Assembly (NCBI GenBank): GCA_030699125.1
Contig: JAUYKM010000014.1
Location: forward strand, 1 to 55,736
Length of the DNA stretch: 55,736 bases
DNA from: Candidatus Daviesbacteria bacterium
GTDB taxonomy: Bacteria; Patescibacteriota; Microgenomatia; Daviesbacterales; UBA10151
Direction of reading: 5' to 3'
The notes under the pieces are model-generated. The model was not told the DNA's origin. It searched no databases and was given only the letters and a program-made list of their open reading frames with translations. Shown piece after piece: positions 41,661 through 50,407 of this stretch; positions within the stretch are counted from its first letter, which is position 1; every line of letters starts with the position of its first letter. Both the position numbers and the translations under genes were made by a program.

Positions 41661-44558
41661 TTGCCCGTGGACGAAAAGCGCATAAATAGCATTCAAAAAG
41701 ATAGCATAAACCTTTCGCGAAATACTCCGCTGGCTTTGGTCGTGGGGGCAGCTTCTTTTTTAGGTGCTCATATTATCGATAAATTACTGGGGAAGGGGGT
41801 TCAGGTAATTGGGGTAGATGATCTATCAACAGGCAAAAAAGAAAACTTAGAAGAGGCTTCCAAAAATAAAAACTTTCATTTTTTGTCTGTTTCTGCGGAA
41901 GATTTGGACATTGAACTGCCCAGACTTGATTATATTTATTTGTGCTCAGATACAAAACTAAAAATGGATAAAATTTTAGATCTTTTTTTGCAGCATAAAT
42001 CCAGATGTTTGCTGCTTTCCTCAATAGATTTATATAAAAGGGATTTAGATTCTCATCTGGAGTATCTGAAAAAAATAGAATCTGAGCTGGCCAAGTTTGC
42101 CAAGGAGAATAATCTCAATGCCAGAATTCTTAGGCTAGGTGCGGTATACGGACCGCGGATGGTTTTTGATCAGGATGATCCTTTGATTAAACTGATACAA
42201 GAAAGTTTAAGAGGGGATTTGCAAAAAGACATCTCTTTGGAATTTTCTACCAGGGCTTTATATATAGATGATGCGGTTGAGTTGATTATTAAAAGTATGT
42301 ATTTGGGCTCCACAGCCCAAAAAATCTTTGATGGAGTACTGCCCTCTCCCATTAAAATTTCCGAAATTAAGCAAATTCTTTTGGACCCACTCTGGTATGA
42401 GGAAAGAAATTTCGAGTCCTCGGAGCTTCCTCCCTGGTCTACTCCCAATCTGGAAAAAACTATCAAAATCCTAAATTGGCGCCCGAAAACAAAATTGATT
42501 AAATCACTCAGGGAAACAATTAGCTATTTTAAGGATCGAGAAATTTATATCCCGAAATTAGGGAGAGGAGGGAAAATAGAGGAAGCCAAGGATAAAGTAG
42601 GTGAAGAGAAAGTTTTTTGGCAGGAGAAGAGGGAGGAGGAAAAATTTTATGTCGCAGAGGAGGAACCAATCAGGCAGTCAAAAAAACTGCCCCAAATTAA
42701 AAATAGGCTTTCTAAATTTCTATCTTTAGCTTATTTTTTATCAGTATCAACCTTAATTTTTTATGCTTTAGTTTGGCCGCTATTAACATTAGGCTGGGGA
42801 GTATTTACTTTTAGACAGCAGCTCACTGAGGCTGAGAAAAATTTGCAAAGCGGAGATTTTGAAAAGAGTTTTTCTAATATAAAACAAGCCAGATGGGGGA
42901 TTGACAAATCTCAGGAAGTTTTAAGATCGTTTGAGGTTTTAAAAGAATTAAGTTTTTTTGAGGGTTATTTTCAATCAGCTGATAATTTAATTAATCTTGC
43001 TCAGTATTCAGCGGATGGTGCCAAGGATACTATTTTGGGGGTACAGTTTCTATACCAGGGATTAAATGCCTTAACCGGAGAAATAAACGATCCCCCGGTT
43101 ACTTATTTTGCCAACGCCCAAGTTGAGCTCGCCTCAGCTGATGAGAATTTCTCCCGGGCTTTTGCCTTATCCCAAAGGGAAGGTTTTAGAGAAAGTGTGC
43201 CAATTTTATTTGATGATCGGGTAGATAAATTACTGGATAAATTGGAAACTTATAAAAATTTAGTAGAAAAGGGTAGGGCGGTGGCTATTTTACTGCCGGA
43301 GGTAGTGGGTACTGAGGAACAAAAAGACTATCTGATTCTTTTTCAAAACAATCATGAGTTGCGTCCCACAGGAGGATTTATTGGTTCTTTTGCCAAAATC
43401 TCTTTTGAAGGAGGTAAGCTAAAAAACTTAGCTGTGAATGATATCTATGCCATAGATGGTCAGCTAGGTATCAATGTGGAGCCGCCTAAAGAAATCCGGG
43501 AGGATTTAGGTCAAAATAAATGGTTTTTAAGGGATTCGAACTGGGAAGCGGATTTTCCCACCTCAGCCAGACAAGCTGAATGGTTTTTTAATCAGGAAAC
43601 AGGGGAAAGGGTGGAAGGGGTGGTGGCTTTAGATATATCTGCTATGGAAAAGCTTTTGGAGGTGATTGGCTCTTTGGAACTGAGTGACTATAACGAAACA
43701 ATCACCGCTGATAATCTATTCGAGCGAGCCATCACCCATGCCGAAGAGTCCTTTTTTGCCGGCTCGCAGGCTAAAAAGAGCTTTTTAACCTCCTTGACCA
43801 ATCAACTTTTAACCAAGATATTTTTCTTGCCCAATCAGAATTGGCCAGGCATTGTCTCAGCCTTGGGTAATTCTTTAGAAACTAAACATATGAGTATTTA
43901 TTTGAATAATCAAAAACTTTTTTCCTATGTAGTTTCCCAAAACTGGGCTTCAGTTTTACCCAGGGTAGCTGAAGAAATAGAGGGTGAAACAGTAGACATT
44001 TTAATTCCAGTAGAGGCCAATTTAGGAGCCAATAAAGTCAACTATTATCTGGAGCGAAATTACCAGCTGGAAACTGTAGTTGGCATTAACGGTACTATTT
44101 CTCATAGGTTGAGAATCAACTATATTAACAGAAGCCCCTCCGCAACCTGGCCGGCCGGAGTTTATAAAAACAGGATGAGGATTTATCTTCCCTTCGGCAC
44201 TACTTTAAGCCGGGTGCTGTGGGGAGAGTCTGATATTACAGGGGATGTTACTCCGTTTGTGGATTATGGCAGAAGCGGTTATTCTTTGCTTTTGGAGCTT
44301 CAACCCAGGGAGCAAAGAAATTTGATCCTGGATTATCAGATCCCCCAGAGTCTGGATTTTAAGGAAGACCAAGCCAAGTATAGGTTAAATATTATCAAGC
44401 AAGCGGGTACCTTGAATGATCCACTGGAGTGGAGATTAACCTATCCTATCAACTACCAAGTCACATCAGGCACTGAAGGCGAGAGAGGAACACAGGAGCT
44501 AACTATCTCCACTGATTTGTCCAAGGATCGCAGTTTTGAGGTCACATTTGCCAAATAA
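41661..44558 (+). CDS. Fusion: degenerate NAD-dependent epimerase + TM helix + DUF4012
   Basis: A 965-residue protein. Residues 1-295 resemble an extended SDR epimerase, but the glycine motif is GAASFLG (not GxxGFLG) and the catalytic Tyr of YxxxK aligns with Glu in LEYLKKIESE, so this part may be inactive. A TM helix lies at about 350-378 and a coiled coil follows. DUF4012 spans about 545-900, marked by LILFQNNHELRPTGGFIGSF. The start is TTG at 41661, preceded by TTAGGAG, one of few clear Shine-Dalgarno-like sequences here. The role is probably in the envelope (inference). Confidence 0.7.
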   Translation: MPVDEKRINSIQKDSINLSRNTPLALVVGAASFLGAHIIDKLLGKGVQVIGVDDLSTGKKENLEEASKNKNFHFLSVSAEDLDIELPRLDYIYLCSDTKLKMDKILDLFLQHKSRCLLLSSIDLYKRDLDSHLEYLKKIESELAKFAKENNLNARILRLGAVYGPRMVFDQDDPLIKLIQESLRGDLQKDISLEFSTRALYIDDAVELIIKSMYLGSTAQKIFDGVLPSPIKISEIKQILLDPLWYEERNFESSELPPWSTPNLEKTIKILNWRPKTKLIKSLRETISYFKDREIYIPKLGRGGKIEEAKDKVGEEKVFWQEKREEEKFYVAEEEPIRQSKKLPQIKNRLSKFLSLAYFLSVSTLIFYALVWPLLTLGWGVFTFRQQLTEAEKNLQSGDFEKSFSNIKQARWGIDKSQEVLRSFEVLKELSFFEGYFQSADNLINLAQYSADGAKDTILGVQFLYQGLNALTGEINDPPVTYFANAQVELASADENFSRAFALSQREGFRESVPILFDDRVDKLLDKLETYKNLVEKGRAVAILLPEVVGTEEQKDYLILFQNNHELRPTGGFIGSFAKISFEGGKLKNLAVNDIYAIDGQLGINVEPPKEIREDLGQNKWFLRDSNWEADFPTSARQAEWFFNQETGERVEGVVALDISAMEKLLEVIGSLELSDYNETITADNLFERAITHAEESFFAGSQAKKSFLTSLTNQLLTKIFFLPNQNWPGIVSALGNSLETKHMSIYLNNQKLFSYVVSQNWASVLPRVAEEIEGETVDILIPVEANLGANKVNYYLERNYQLETVVGINGTISHRLRINYINRSPSATWPAGVYKNRMRIYLPFGTTLSRVLWGESDITGDVTPFVDYGRSGYSLLLELQPREQRNLILDYQIPQSLDFKEDQAKYRLNIIKQAGTLNDPLEWRLTYPINYQVTSGTEGERGTQELTISTDLSKDRSFEVTFAK

Positions 44559-44569
44559 TTGCCAAAATT

Positions 44570-44608
44570 AGCCTCAAACGCACGTGCTTGAGTCTAGGGG
44601 CTTTTTTT
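44570..44608 (+). terminator. Intrinsic terminator after the SDR-DUF4012 gene
   Basis: AGCC...GGGGCT with an inner CTCAA/TTGAG stem and a central ACGCACGTGC, followed by TTTTTTT. It separates the long envelope gene from the bL25 gene. Confidence 0.6.
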
Positions 44609-44638
44609 GGCGCCATATTTATGGTATCTTATCATGTT

Positions 44639-45403
44639 ATGGATAGACTAAGTTTGCATGCTGAGGAAAGACAAATTGTTGGCAAAAAGGTCAAGAGATT
44701 ACGAAGAGACGGTAAATTGCCGGGACACGTTTTTGGCAAAGGTCTCGATAGTGAGATTGTGGTAGTTGATCAAAAAGAATTTTTAAAAACCTTCACAACT
44801 GCGGGTGAAACCGGGTTAATTGATTTAAAAATTGGAGCAGAAAAGATGAGACCGGTTCTAATCAGAGATGTGCAGTATGATCCGGTTACATCAGCGCCCA
44901 TACATATTGATTTTTATCAAGTTAATTTATCAGAAAAAGTGAAGGTATCTGTACCATTGGTATTGGTGGGTGAGCAGCCGGAGTCAGTGCATTTAGGTGA
45001 AGCAATTGTTCTGCAAACCTTAAATGAAGTGGAAGTGGAGGCTCTTCCTACTGATTTGGTGGAAGCAATTGAGGTGGATCAAAGTAGATTAAAAAATATT
45101 GATGATGCTATCAGTGTAGCTCAACTTGATTATGACCGGGAAAAATTAACTATCCAAGCTGACTCTGAAGAGATCGTGGTAAAACTGGCTCCAGCTGTGA
45201 CTGCTGAAATGGAGAAGTTAATGGAAGAGCAGGCTGCTGAAACTGCGGCAGCTGCTGTTGAGACTGCAGAAGGTGCAGTACCTGCTGAAGGTGAAGTTCC
45301 AGCTGAAGGAGAGCTTGTAGAGGGAGCTACCCTTGCTGAAGGTGAAGAAAAGCCTACTGAAGCTGGAGAAAAAGCTACCCCAGAAGAAAAGCCACAAAAG
45401 TAA
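44639..45403 (+). CDS. rplY: Ribosomal protein bL25 (CTC/TL5 form)
   Basis: A 254-residue protein with start MDRLSLHAEERQIVGKKVKR at 44639; the in-frame ATG at 44588 lies in the terminator of the previous gene and is rejected. The N-terminal 5S-rRNA-binding domain includes LRRDGKLPGHVFGKG, and the TL5 C-terminal domain follows (YDPVTSAPIHIDFYQVNLSE). The last 60 residues are an Ala/Glu/Pro-rich repeat tail (PAEGEVPAEGEL) beyond the normal fold. It binds 5S rRNA in the 50S subunit. Confidence 0.92.
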   Translation: MDRLSLHAEERQIVGKKVKRLRRDGKLPGHVFGKGLDSEIVVVDQKEFLKTFTTAGETGLIDLKIGAEKMRPVLIRDVQYDPVTSAPIHIDFYQVNLSEKVKVSVPLVLVGEQPESVHLGEAIVLQTLNEVEVEALPTDLVEAIEVDQSRLKNIDDAISVAQLDYDREKLTIQADSEEIVVKLAPAVTAEMEKLMEEQAAETAAAAVETAEGAVPAEGEVPAEGELVEGATLAEGEEKPTEAGEKATPEEKPQK

Positions 45404-45481
45404 TTTAAAATAAGCGGTGATTGTGCGTTAATTTTGCGGGAAACAATTAGTATTTTATTTTTGTATTTTCCATACTACCTA

Positions 45482-47689
45482 CTACTTGCTACTATCTACA
45501 ATTGTAGGCCAGTTTGTGATCATGACAGAGTTTTCTTTGTGAGGCAGTTTTTGCCAGAGTTCTTCTGTAATATATGGCATAAATGGGTGTAGGAGCTCTA
45601 AAGAAGTTTTCAAGACATATTCCAAAACCGGTTGAGCCTCAGCCCGCCTGTCTTTAGTGGATTCAATATATTTATCTGCAAACTCATGCCAGATAAATTC
45701 ATATAAAGCATCTGAGGCGTCATGAAATCTATAAGTATCCAAAGCTTTAGTGACTTTTTCTGCGGTTTTTGATAACTGTTCCAAAATTTGTTTATCCTGT
45801 GGATTGTCATCCCCGCGTAGGCGGGGATCCAATTCCGAACTGAACTTTTTTAATTGGATTCCTGCATTTGCAGGAATGACAGAAGGATCTAAATGTTTGG
45901 CATCCTCAGGTGCAAAATCGATGATAAATCTGCCAATATTCCAAAGTTTATTGGTAAAATTGCGCATGGCTTGCAGTTTGGGATGAGATATCGATTGATC
46001 ATGCCCGAAAGCTGTGCCATAAATTAGCGCCATACGGATGGCATCTGCCCCGTAAAGGTCAGCAACCTCAATTGGGTTAACCACGTTACCTTTGGATTTG
46101 CTCATTTTCTGGCCGAGAGGATCTAATACTTTCCCATGCAGGAGGATATCTTTAAAAGGCACTTTATTTGTTGCATAAATTCCCAACATTACCATCCTGG
46201 CTACCCAAAAAAGCAGGATATCATACATGGTTTCCATCACAGAGGTGGGATAAAATTTTTCAAAATCTCCTCCGCCAGCTGGCGCTAAGTCAGACTTGGC
46301 TGGCGGACGGGTGGATTGTAAGGTGGCATATGGCCACTGGCCGGAGGAAAACCAGGTATCAAATACATCACTGTCGCGCTCCAGATTGGCATTTTTGCAA
46401 TTGGGGCATACATCAGGTGTTTCACCCTCGGTAACAGTCCATTTTTTACACCCATCACAAAACCAGGCCGGGATTTGCATACCCCAGACAATTTGACGGG
46501 AGATATTCCAATCCCTGATATTTTTCAGCCAGTTAAAATAAGTTGTTTCCCAATTTTTGGGATAGATTTTAATATCGCCATTCTTGATTGCCTCAATTGC
46601 TTTTTTGGCCAAACCCTCTACTTTTATAAACCATTGCTCCAGAGGTAGAGGTTCTATCTCGGTGCCGCATTTATAGCAAGTTGCTACCCTGTTTTGATAC
46701 TCATAATCAATTTTTTCAATCAAACCTTTTTGCTCCATCTCGGAAGCTATAGTTTGCCTGGCTTCTTTTACTCTCATGCCAGAAAATTTACCTGCTTTTT
46801 CATTCAACCGGCCGTCATAGCCAATCACTTGGCGTATTTCCAAGTTATGTCTCTCTCCGATTTCAAAATCTATTGGAGCATGTGCAGGGGTAACTTTGAT
46901 TACACCTGTGCCAAACTCCGGATCTACTGCCTTATCTGCTATGACCTTAATTTTGGCTTTACCCAAAACAGTTTCAATCTCAATTTCTTTACCGATATAT
47001 TTCTGATAGCGTTTATCATCTGGATGAACTGCCACTGCTGTATCGCCAAATTTAGTTTCCAAACGAACTGTTGCCAGGGTCAGCGGGCCGTATTTGATGT
47101 AGTAAAGAGGGGTTTTTCTGTCCTCATAAATTACTTCCAGATCAGAAAAAGAAGTGCCATGTTTAGTACAATAATTAACTATTCTATTTCCTCTATAAAT
47201 TAAGCCCTCATCAAACATTTTCTTGAAAGTTTTATAAACAACTTTGACAATGTCCGGATCAAGGGTGAATTTATATCTGGACCAGTCCAGAGAAAAACCC
47301 AGTCTTTTAAGCTGTCCTTCCATGACCCCTTTATTATCTTGTACAAAGTCCCAAATCATTTGATAGAGAGTTTGTCTGTCATAATCAAAACGGGATTTGC
47401 CCTGAGACTCTAGGTGTTTTTCAAAAACTACCTGGGTTTCAAAGCCGGCATGATCTGCGCCGGGCAGCCAAAGAGTGCTGTCTCCTTTCATGCGGTGGTA
47501 TCTGATTAAAATATCTTCCACCGCATACATGGCATGACCAAAATGCAAGGGGGCGTTAGCATTAGGAGGAGGTAAAATTATGGTATATGGTTTACCATCA
47601 GGATTTATTTCAGGCTTAAAATAACCTGCCTCTTCCCAGATTTTATACCATTTAGGCTCAACTTTGGTCTGGTCATAAATTTTGTCCAT
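45482..47689 (-). CDS. valS: Valyl-tRNA synthetase
   Basis: A 735-residue class I synthetase. HIGH motif: PPPNANAPLHFGHAM (about 40-54); KMSKS in GQKMSKSKGNVVNP. The editing domain, zinc-ribbon Cys pairs (CDGCKKW, CPNC) and the anticodon-binding domain are present; the C-terminal coiled coil of longer ValRS is missing. Two mobile repeats are translated in it: the 25-codon VIPANAGIQ...LDPRLRGDD element and the PPAKSDLAPAGG element. It charges tRNA-Val. It converges with rplY. Confidence 0.95.
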   Translation of the reverse strand: MDKIYDQTKVEPKWYKIWEEAGYFKPEINPDGKPYTIILPPPNANAPLHFGHAMYAVEDILIRYHRMKGDSTLWLPGADHAGFETQVVFEKHLESQGKSRFDYDRQTLYQMIWDFVQDNKGVMEGQLKRLGFSLDWSRYKFTLDPDIVKVVYKTFKKMFDEGLIYRGNRIVNYCTKHGTSFSDLEVIYEDRKTPLYYIKYGPLTLATVRLETKFGDTAVAVHPDDKRYQKYIGKEIEIETVLGKAKIKVIADKAVDPEFGTGVIKVTPAHAPIDFEIGERHNLEIRQVIGYDGRLNEKAGKFSGMRVKEARQTIASEMEQKGLIEKIDYEYQNRVATCYKCGTEIEPLPLEQWFIKVEGLAKKAIEAIKNGDIKIYPKNWETTYFNWLKNIRDWNISRQIVWGMQIPAWFCDGCKKWTVTEGETPDVCPNCKNANLERDSDVFDTWFSSGQWPYATLQSTRPPAKSDLAPAGGGDFEKFYPTSVMETMYDILLFWVARMVMLGIYATNKVPFKDILLHGKVLDPLGQKMSKSKGNVVNPIEVADLYGADAIRMALIYGTAFGHDQSISHPKLQAMRNFTNKLWNIGRFIIDFAPEDAKHLDPSVIPANAGIQLKKFSSELDPRLRGDDNPQDKQILEQLSKTAEKVTKALDTYRFHDASDALYEFIWHEFADKYIESTKDRRAEAQPVLEYVLKTSLELLHPFMPYITEELWQKLPHKENSVMITNWPTIVDSSK
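45806..45880. repeat. Composite palindromic element, copy 5, in valS
   Basis: GTCATCCCCGCGTAGGCGGG (continuing GATCC) and GGATTCCTGCATTTGCAGGA (continuing ATGAC) in 75 bp, exactly 25 codons. On the coding strand it yields VIPANAGIQ and LDPRLRGDD at its ends. It is inserted in the linker preceding the anticodon-binding domain. Confidence 0.88.
46272..46306. repeat. 35-bp CCGCCAGC...GCTGGCGG element, copy B (in valS)
   Basis: Reverse-oriented copy of the rnpA element, three mismatches in 35 bp. On the coding strand it encodes PPAKSDLAPAGG, in a surface loop between the FSSGQWPYATLQ and FEKFYPTSVMET segments. Confidence 0.85.
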
Positions 47690-47720
47690 GGAGTAAGTAT
47701 ATTGTAAGTTCGATTTGAGG

Positions 47721-48113
47721 TCAACGATAATTAGTTTGTGGGATTGGTTTAAAAAGAATTCTACTGTGTTCCCCTTCTGCTAATGGAGTATTCCAAGTTG
47801 CAAATTGTAAATCCTCATTTAAATCCTCATAAGTAATTGTCATAGTATTTCTTTTATGATTTAGAAAAACAACCTTTAGACGATAAACCCCTTCAGAGGT
47901 ATATTTAGTGTTCGGTTTTTTATTGGCATATATGAAATGATCTCCCCATGAAGCTTTAACATCAATTTTATCTAAACCTACAATTTGTTCTCCATCTGTA
48001 TCCAAATAAAAATTATGAACAACTTTTATGCTATCGGATCCTTCGCTTTCTGGTTTATCCCAAAGTTCAGGATTGATTTGCCTTGCTATCTCAGATAAAT
48101 TCTCTATTCCCAT
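47721..48113 (-). CDS. Hypothetical protein
   Basis: A 130-residue protein beginning MGIENLSEIARQINPELWDK (start 48113; the ATG at 48128 lies in the terminator hairpin of the tsaD transcript). The middle is beta-rich with aromatic residues. No signal peptide, TM helix or catalytic motif is seen. I do not recognise the family. It sits between valS and tsaD on the same strand. Confidence 0.6.
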   Translation of the reverse strand: MGIENLSEIARQINPELWDKPESEGSDSIKVVHNFYLDTDGEQIVGLDKIDVKASWGDHFIYANKKPNTKYTSEGVYRLKVVFLNHKRNTMTITYEDLNEDLQFATWNTPLAEGEHSRILFKPIPQTNYR

Positions 48114-48135
48114 AAAAAAAAGCCCCATTCAGGCT
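48114..48135 (-). terminator. Weak intrinsic terminator after tsaD
   Basis: On the minus strand AGCC-TGAATGG-GGCT is followed by TTTTTTT. The stem is only 4 bp. It falls between tsaD and the hypothetical gene, whose ATG follows the T-run directly. Confidence 0.4.
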
Positions 48136-48185
48136 AGTTTGGTATTTTATAGTAATTTTTTAAAAAGTCAATCCCTATTTAATTA

Positions 48186-49283
48186 CTATAGGGATAAATT
48201 TGGGTTTGCTTGGAGAACTAAAGGATCTATTTTTTTGTTTATAAAAAAAGCTGCTGAGGCTATCATAGCAGCATTGTCTGTACAAAGCTGGGGTGGTGGA
48301 ATGTGCAATTTTATTCCTAGTTCCTTGCACCTAGTTCCTAGTTCCAGTTTAAGTTTCTGATTTGCTGCCACGCCACCGGCAATCATGATATCTTTCACAG
48401 GATATTTTTTTAAAGCAAGCAAAACTTTGGCAATTAATGATTGGACAATTGTTTCCTCAATTGCTGCCGCCAAATCAGCTTTCTTGCTGTCACCTATAAC
48501 CTGTCCACTGTTAACTATTCTAGCCACTGCAGTTTTAAGCCCCGAGTAGGAAAAATCCAAATCTTTTGATTCTTTCATGGGAACAGGCAATTTAAATCTC
48601 AAGGCCTGGCCTTGTGAGGCTAATTTGGAAATTTCCGGACCACCAGGGTAGGGTAACCCTAAGAGTCTGGCGCATTTATCGAAGCATTCCCCGGCAGCAT
48701 CATCACGGGTTCCACCCAGGTATTTATATTTGCCATGGTCTGTAAATAAAACTAAGTCTGTATGTCCGCCGGAAACAAGTAAGCCGAGGCAAGGGAATTT
48801 GGGTAAGTCGTCAGGCGTCAGTCGTCGGTCGTCAGACTTTTTTTGTCTTCTGTCTGATAGCTGATAGCTGATAGCTGAAGACTGACTGATCCAATTGGCA
48901 TAAAAATGGCCAAGTAAATGGTTGACTGGAATAAGTGGTTTATTCCATATAGTAGCCAGAACTTTAGTTGTCTCTACTCCAACTAAAAGTGAGCCAATTA
49001 ATCCCGGGCCGTATGTCACTGCAATGGCATCGATTTCCTGTCCACTGTAACCTGCAACCCGTAGACCTTCCTGTATCACCGGAATAATGCTTTTAATCTG
49101 TTCTCTCGCAGCCTGTTCCGGAATTATTCCTCCATATTTAGCTTGTAAGGAAGCAGATGAAGCCACAACATTGGATAAAATTTTTATTCGTTTTAGATCA
49201 GATCGCAAGCTCTGCTTATCGTTATTCGTCAATACAGCAGCTGCTGTCTCATCACAAGAAGTTTCTATTCCAAGTATTATCAT
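48186..49283 (-). CDS. tsaD: tRNA N6-threonylcarbamoyladenosine transferase TsaD
   Basis: A 365-residue protein. It starts MIILGIETSCDETAAAVL, has the metal-binding NHLLGH (about 118-123), LVSGGHTDLV, and AGGVAANQKL, all conserved in the Kae1/TsaD family. It makes t6A37 in tRNAs reading ANN codons together with TsaB/C/E. About 27 residues (SSAISYQLSDRRQKKSDDRR and on) encoded by short tandem repeats are inserted after HFYANW, and the C-terminus has a TAGTTCC-repeat segment. The enzyme probably tolerates both. Confidence 0.94.
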   Translation of the reverse strand: MIILGIETSCDETAAAVLTNNDKQSLRSDLKRIKILSNVVASSASLQAKYGGIIPEQAAREQIKSIIPVIQEGLRVAGYSGQEIDAIAVTYGPGLIGSLLVGVETTKVLATIWNKPLIPVNHLLGHFYANWISQSSAISYQLSDRRQKKSDDRRLTPDDLPKFPCLGLLVSGGHTDLVLFTDHGKYKYLGGTRDDAAGECFDKCARLLGLPYPGGPEISKLASQGQALRFKLPVPMKESKDLDFSYSGLKTAVARIVNSGQVIGDSKKADLAAAIEETIVQSLIAKVLLALKKYPVKDIMIAGGVAANQKLKLELGTRCKELGIKLHIPPPQLCTDNAAMIASAAFFINKKIDPLVLQANPNLSL

Positions 49284-49311
49284 ATTGGTATTTTACTTTT
49301 TTGTCGTGGAC

Positions 49312-49341
49312 TTGACAAACAGCCTATAACTATGGTAATAT
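49312..49341 (+). promoter_or_regulatory. Promoter of the DGR target gene
   Basis: TTGACA (49312-49317), 18-bp spacer, TAATAT (49336-49341), then 10 nt to the ATG at 49352. The space between this gene and the divergent tsaD start is only 68 bp. Confidence 0.55.
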
Positions 49342-49351
49342 CCAATCCATT

Positions 49352-50194
49352 ATGTCAATGAACTATGAAAGAGCTTCACAAGGGATTTTAGAAGCAGACG
49401 CAGTAAAATATGCTGAAGGTATAAGGGAAATGAATGCTCTTGCTAATTCTTTACAGAGGGAGGGTAAATTACCAGTAGAATTTTCAGAGCCTGTTATTGA
49501 AACACCGACAGCTGTAGTAACTCCTGCGCTACAAGACAGACAACTTAGAGATGCTCTTCGTCCTTTTGTACAAGAATACAAAGATGCAAAAGTCCATACT
49601 CCGGAATTAGTTGATCATACTTGGCAAAATATGTGGGGAGAAATAGGAAGAGCTGTTGATTTTAAATATCAAGTCCCATCTTGTGATCGCGCTAGAGAAG
49701 AATTAGCACAGTTAAGAAAAGAGAATAAAGCAGTCTTACTTTTGCCGGATGATATATTTACCCCCGAAGGGTTAGTGAGATTTGGTAGAGCCTTTCCTTT
49801 AATGAGAAGTTGGACTACTGATCCAGAACATGCGGCAAAAATTTCATATGGATCAAACATCGGCGGTTGTATTGATATTGAGATGAGCCTTGATGCTCCT
49901 TATAGAACTTCCAAGGGATACAAACAAAAAGAATTAGTAGATAAAATTGCAGCTGATAAAAGAGCTGGCCAAAGATTACCAACCTACTTTGTTGGTTCGG
50001 AGTTCAGCCAACTTTTAACTGGACACTATTTTGATGAGAATACTTGGTCAAGACTCCCTGAGTCTTTCAGCGAGGGCAGCATGTTGGTTGCTCACTTCCG
50101 CTCAGATGGTAGCGCGGATGTCAACGCCTACTGGCATCCTGAGCTTCGGAGTCCGGACTTGGGTGGGCGTTCTGAGGGAGTAAAAAGAGCTTAA
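49352..50194 (+). CDS. DGR target (variable) protein, C-type-lectin-fold C-terminus expected
   Basis: A 280-residue protein without signal peptide or TM helix. The last ~45 residues, from PESFSEGSML (residue 236) to GGRSEG, are encoded by the variable repeat. Targets of this class display hypervariable residues on a C-type-lectin fold (family knowledge); the conserved framework F-S--G-W-P---GGR is visible. The N-terminal 200 residues are helical and not recognised; a Trp-rich part (PELVDHTWQNMWGEIGRA) lies near 85-103. Since it seems cytoplasmic or non-classically exported, its ligand is unclear. Confidence 0.85.
   Translation: MSMNYERASQGILEADAVKYAEGIREMNALANSLQREGKLPVEFSEPVIETPTAVVTPALQDRQLRDALRPFVQEYKDAKVHTPELVDHTWQNMWGEIGRAVDFKYQVPSCDRAREELAQLRKENKAVLLLPDDIFTPEGLVRFGRAFPLMRSWTTDPEHAAKISYGSNIGGCIDIEMSLDAPYRTSKGYKQKELVDKIAADKRAGQRLPTYFVGSEFSQLLTGHYFDENTWSRLPESFSEGSMLVAHFRSDGSADVNAYWHPELRSPDLGGRSEGVKRA
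50057..50177 (+). repeat. DGR variable repeat (VR)
   Basis: This 121-bp segment aligns without gaps to 50497-50617. There are 19 differences, and at all 19 the template copy has A (11 become G, 5 C, 3 T). Thirteen change an amino acid, mostly Asn codons (AAY) turned into Ser, Val, His, Arg, Asp, Ala, Tyr or Leu. Homology ends at 50177; position 50178 (G versus T) is the first non-A mismatch. Confidence 0.97.
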
Positions 50195-50224
50195 ATCTTT
50201 GACCTTTTGATCTTCTTTGTTCCT

Positions 50225-50252
50225 TTGAACTTCTGTTTTTTTCTGCTATGCT
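50225..50252 (+). promoter_or_regulatory. Possible promoter for the TR RNA
   Basis: TTGAAC (50225-50230), 16-bp spacer, TATGCT (50247-50252). Transcription from about 50259 would produce an RNA with two leader hairpins before TR. Confidence 0.4.
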
Positions 50253-50280
50253 AAATTTGAAAGTAGGTTAATGCATCTCT

Positions 50281-50355
50281 CCTCAAGTGAGGATTGGTCA
50301 CCGAAATTATTGTTTTTCAACAAACTGTCAGAATTTCATAGTCCATGGACTATGA
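50281..50355 (+). other. Hairpin-rich leader upstream of the template repeat
   Basis: CCTCA-AG-TGAGG (50281-50292) and a perfect 20-bp palindrome TCATAGTCCATGGACTATGA (50336-50355), followed at 50408-50424 by a CCTGAGCTTGTCGAAGG repeat. The 302 bp between the target gene and TR carry no convincing gene; these structures may belong to the TR RNA. Confidence 0.5.
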
Positions 50356-50407
50356 GAGAGTACACTAGAAAGACAAGACACTCCTTGTTTGATACTGGTG
50401 GAGATGT

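Noticed and set aside
46694-47203. 169-codon plus-strand frame opposite valS
   Set aside because: A shadow of the valS editing-domain coding sequence; its Cys/Phe-rich composition fits no family and valS is clearly coding.
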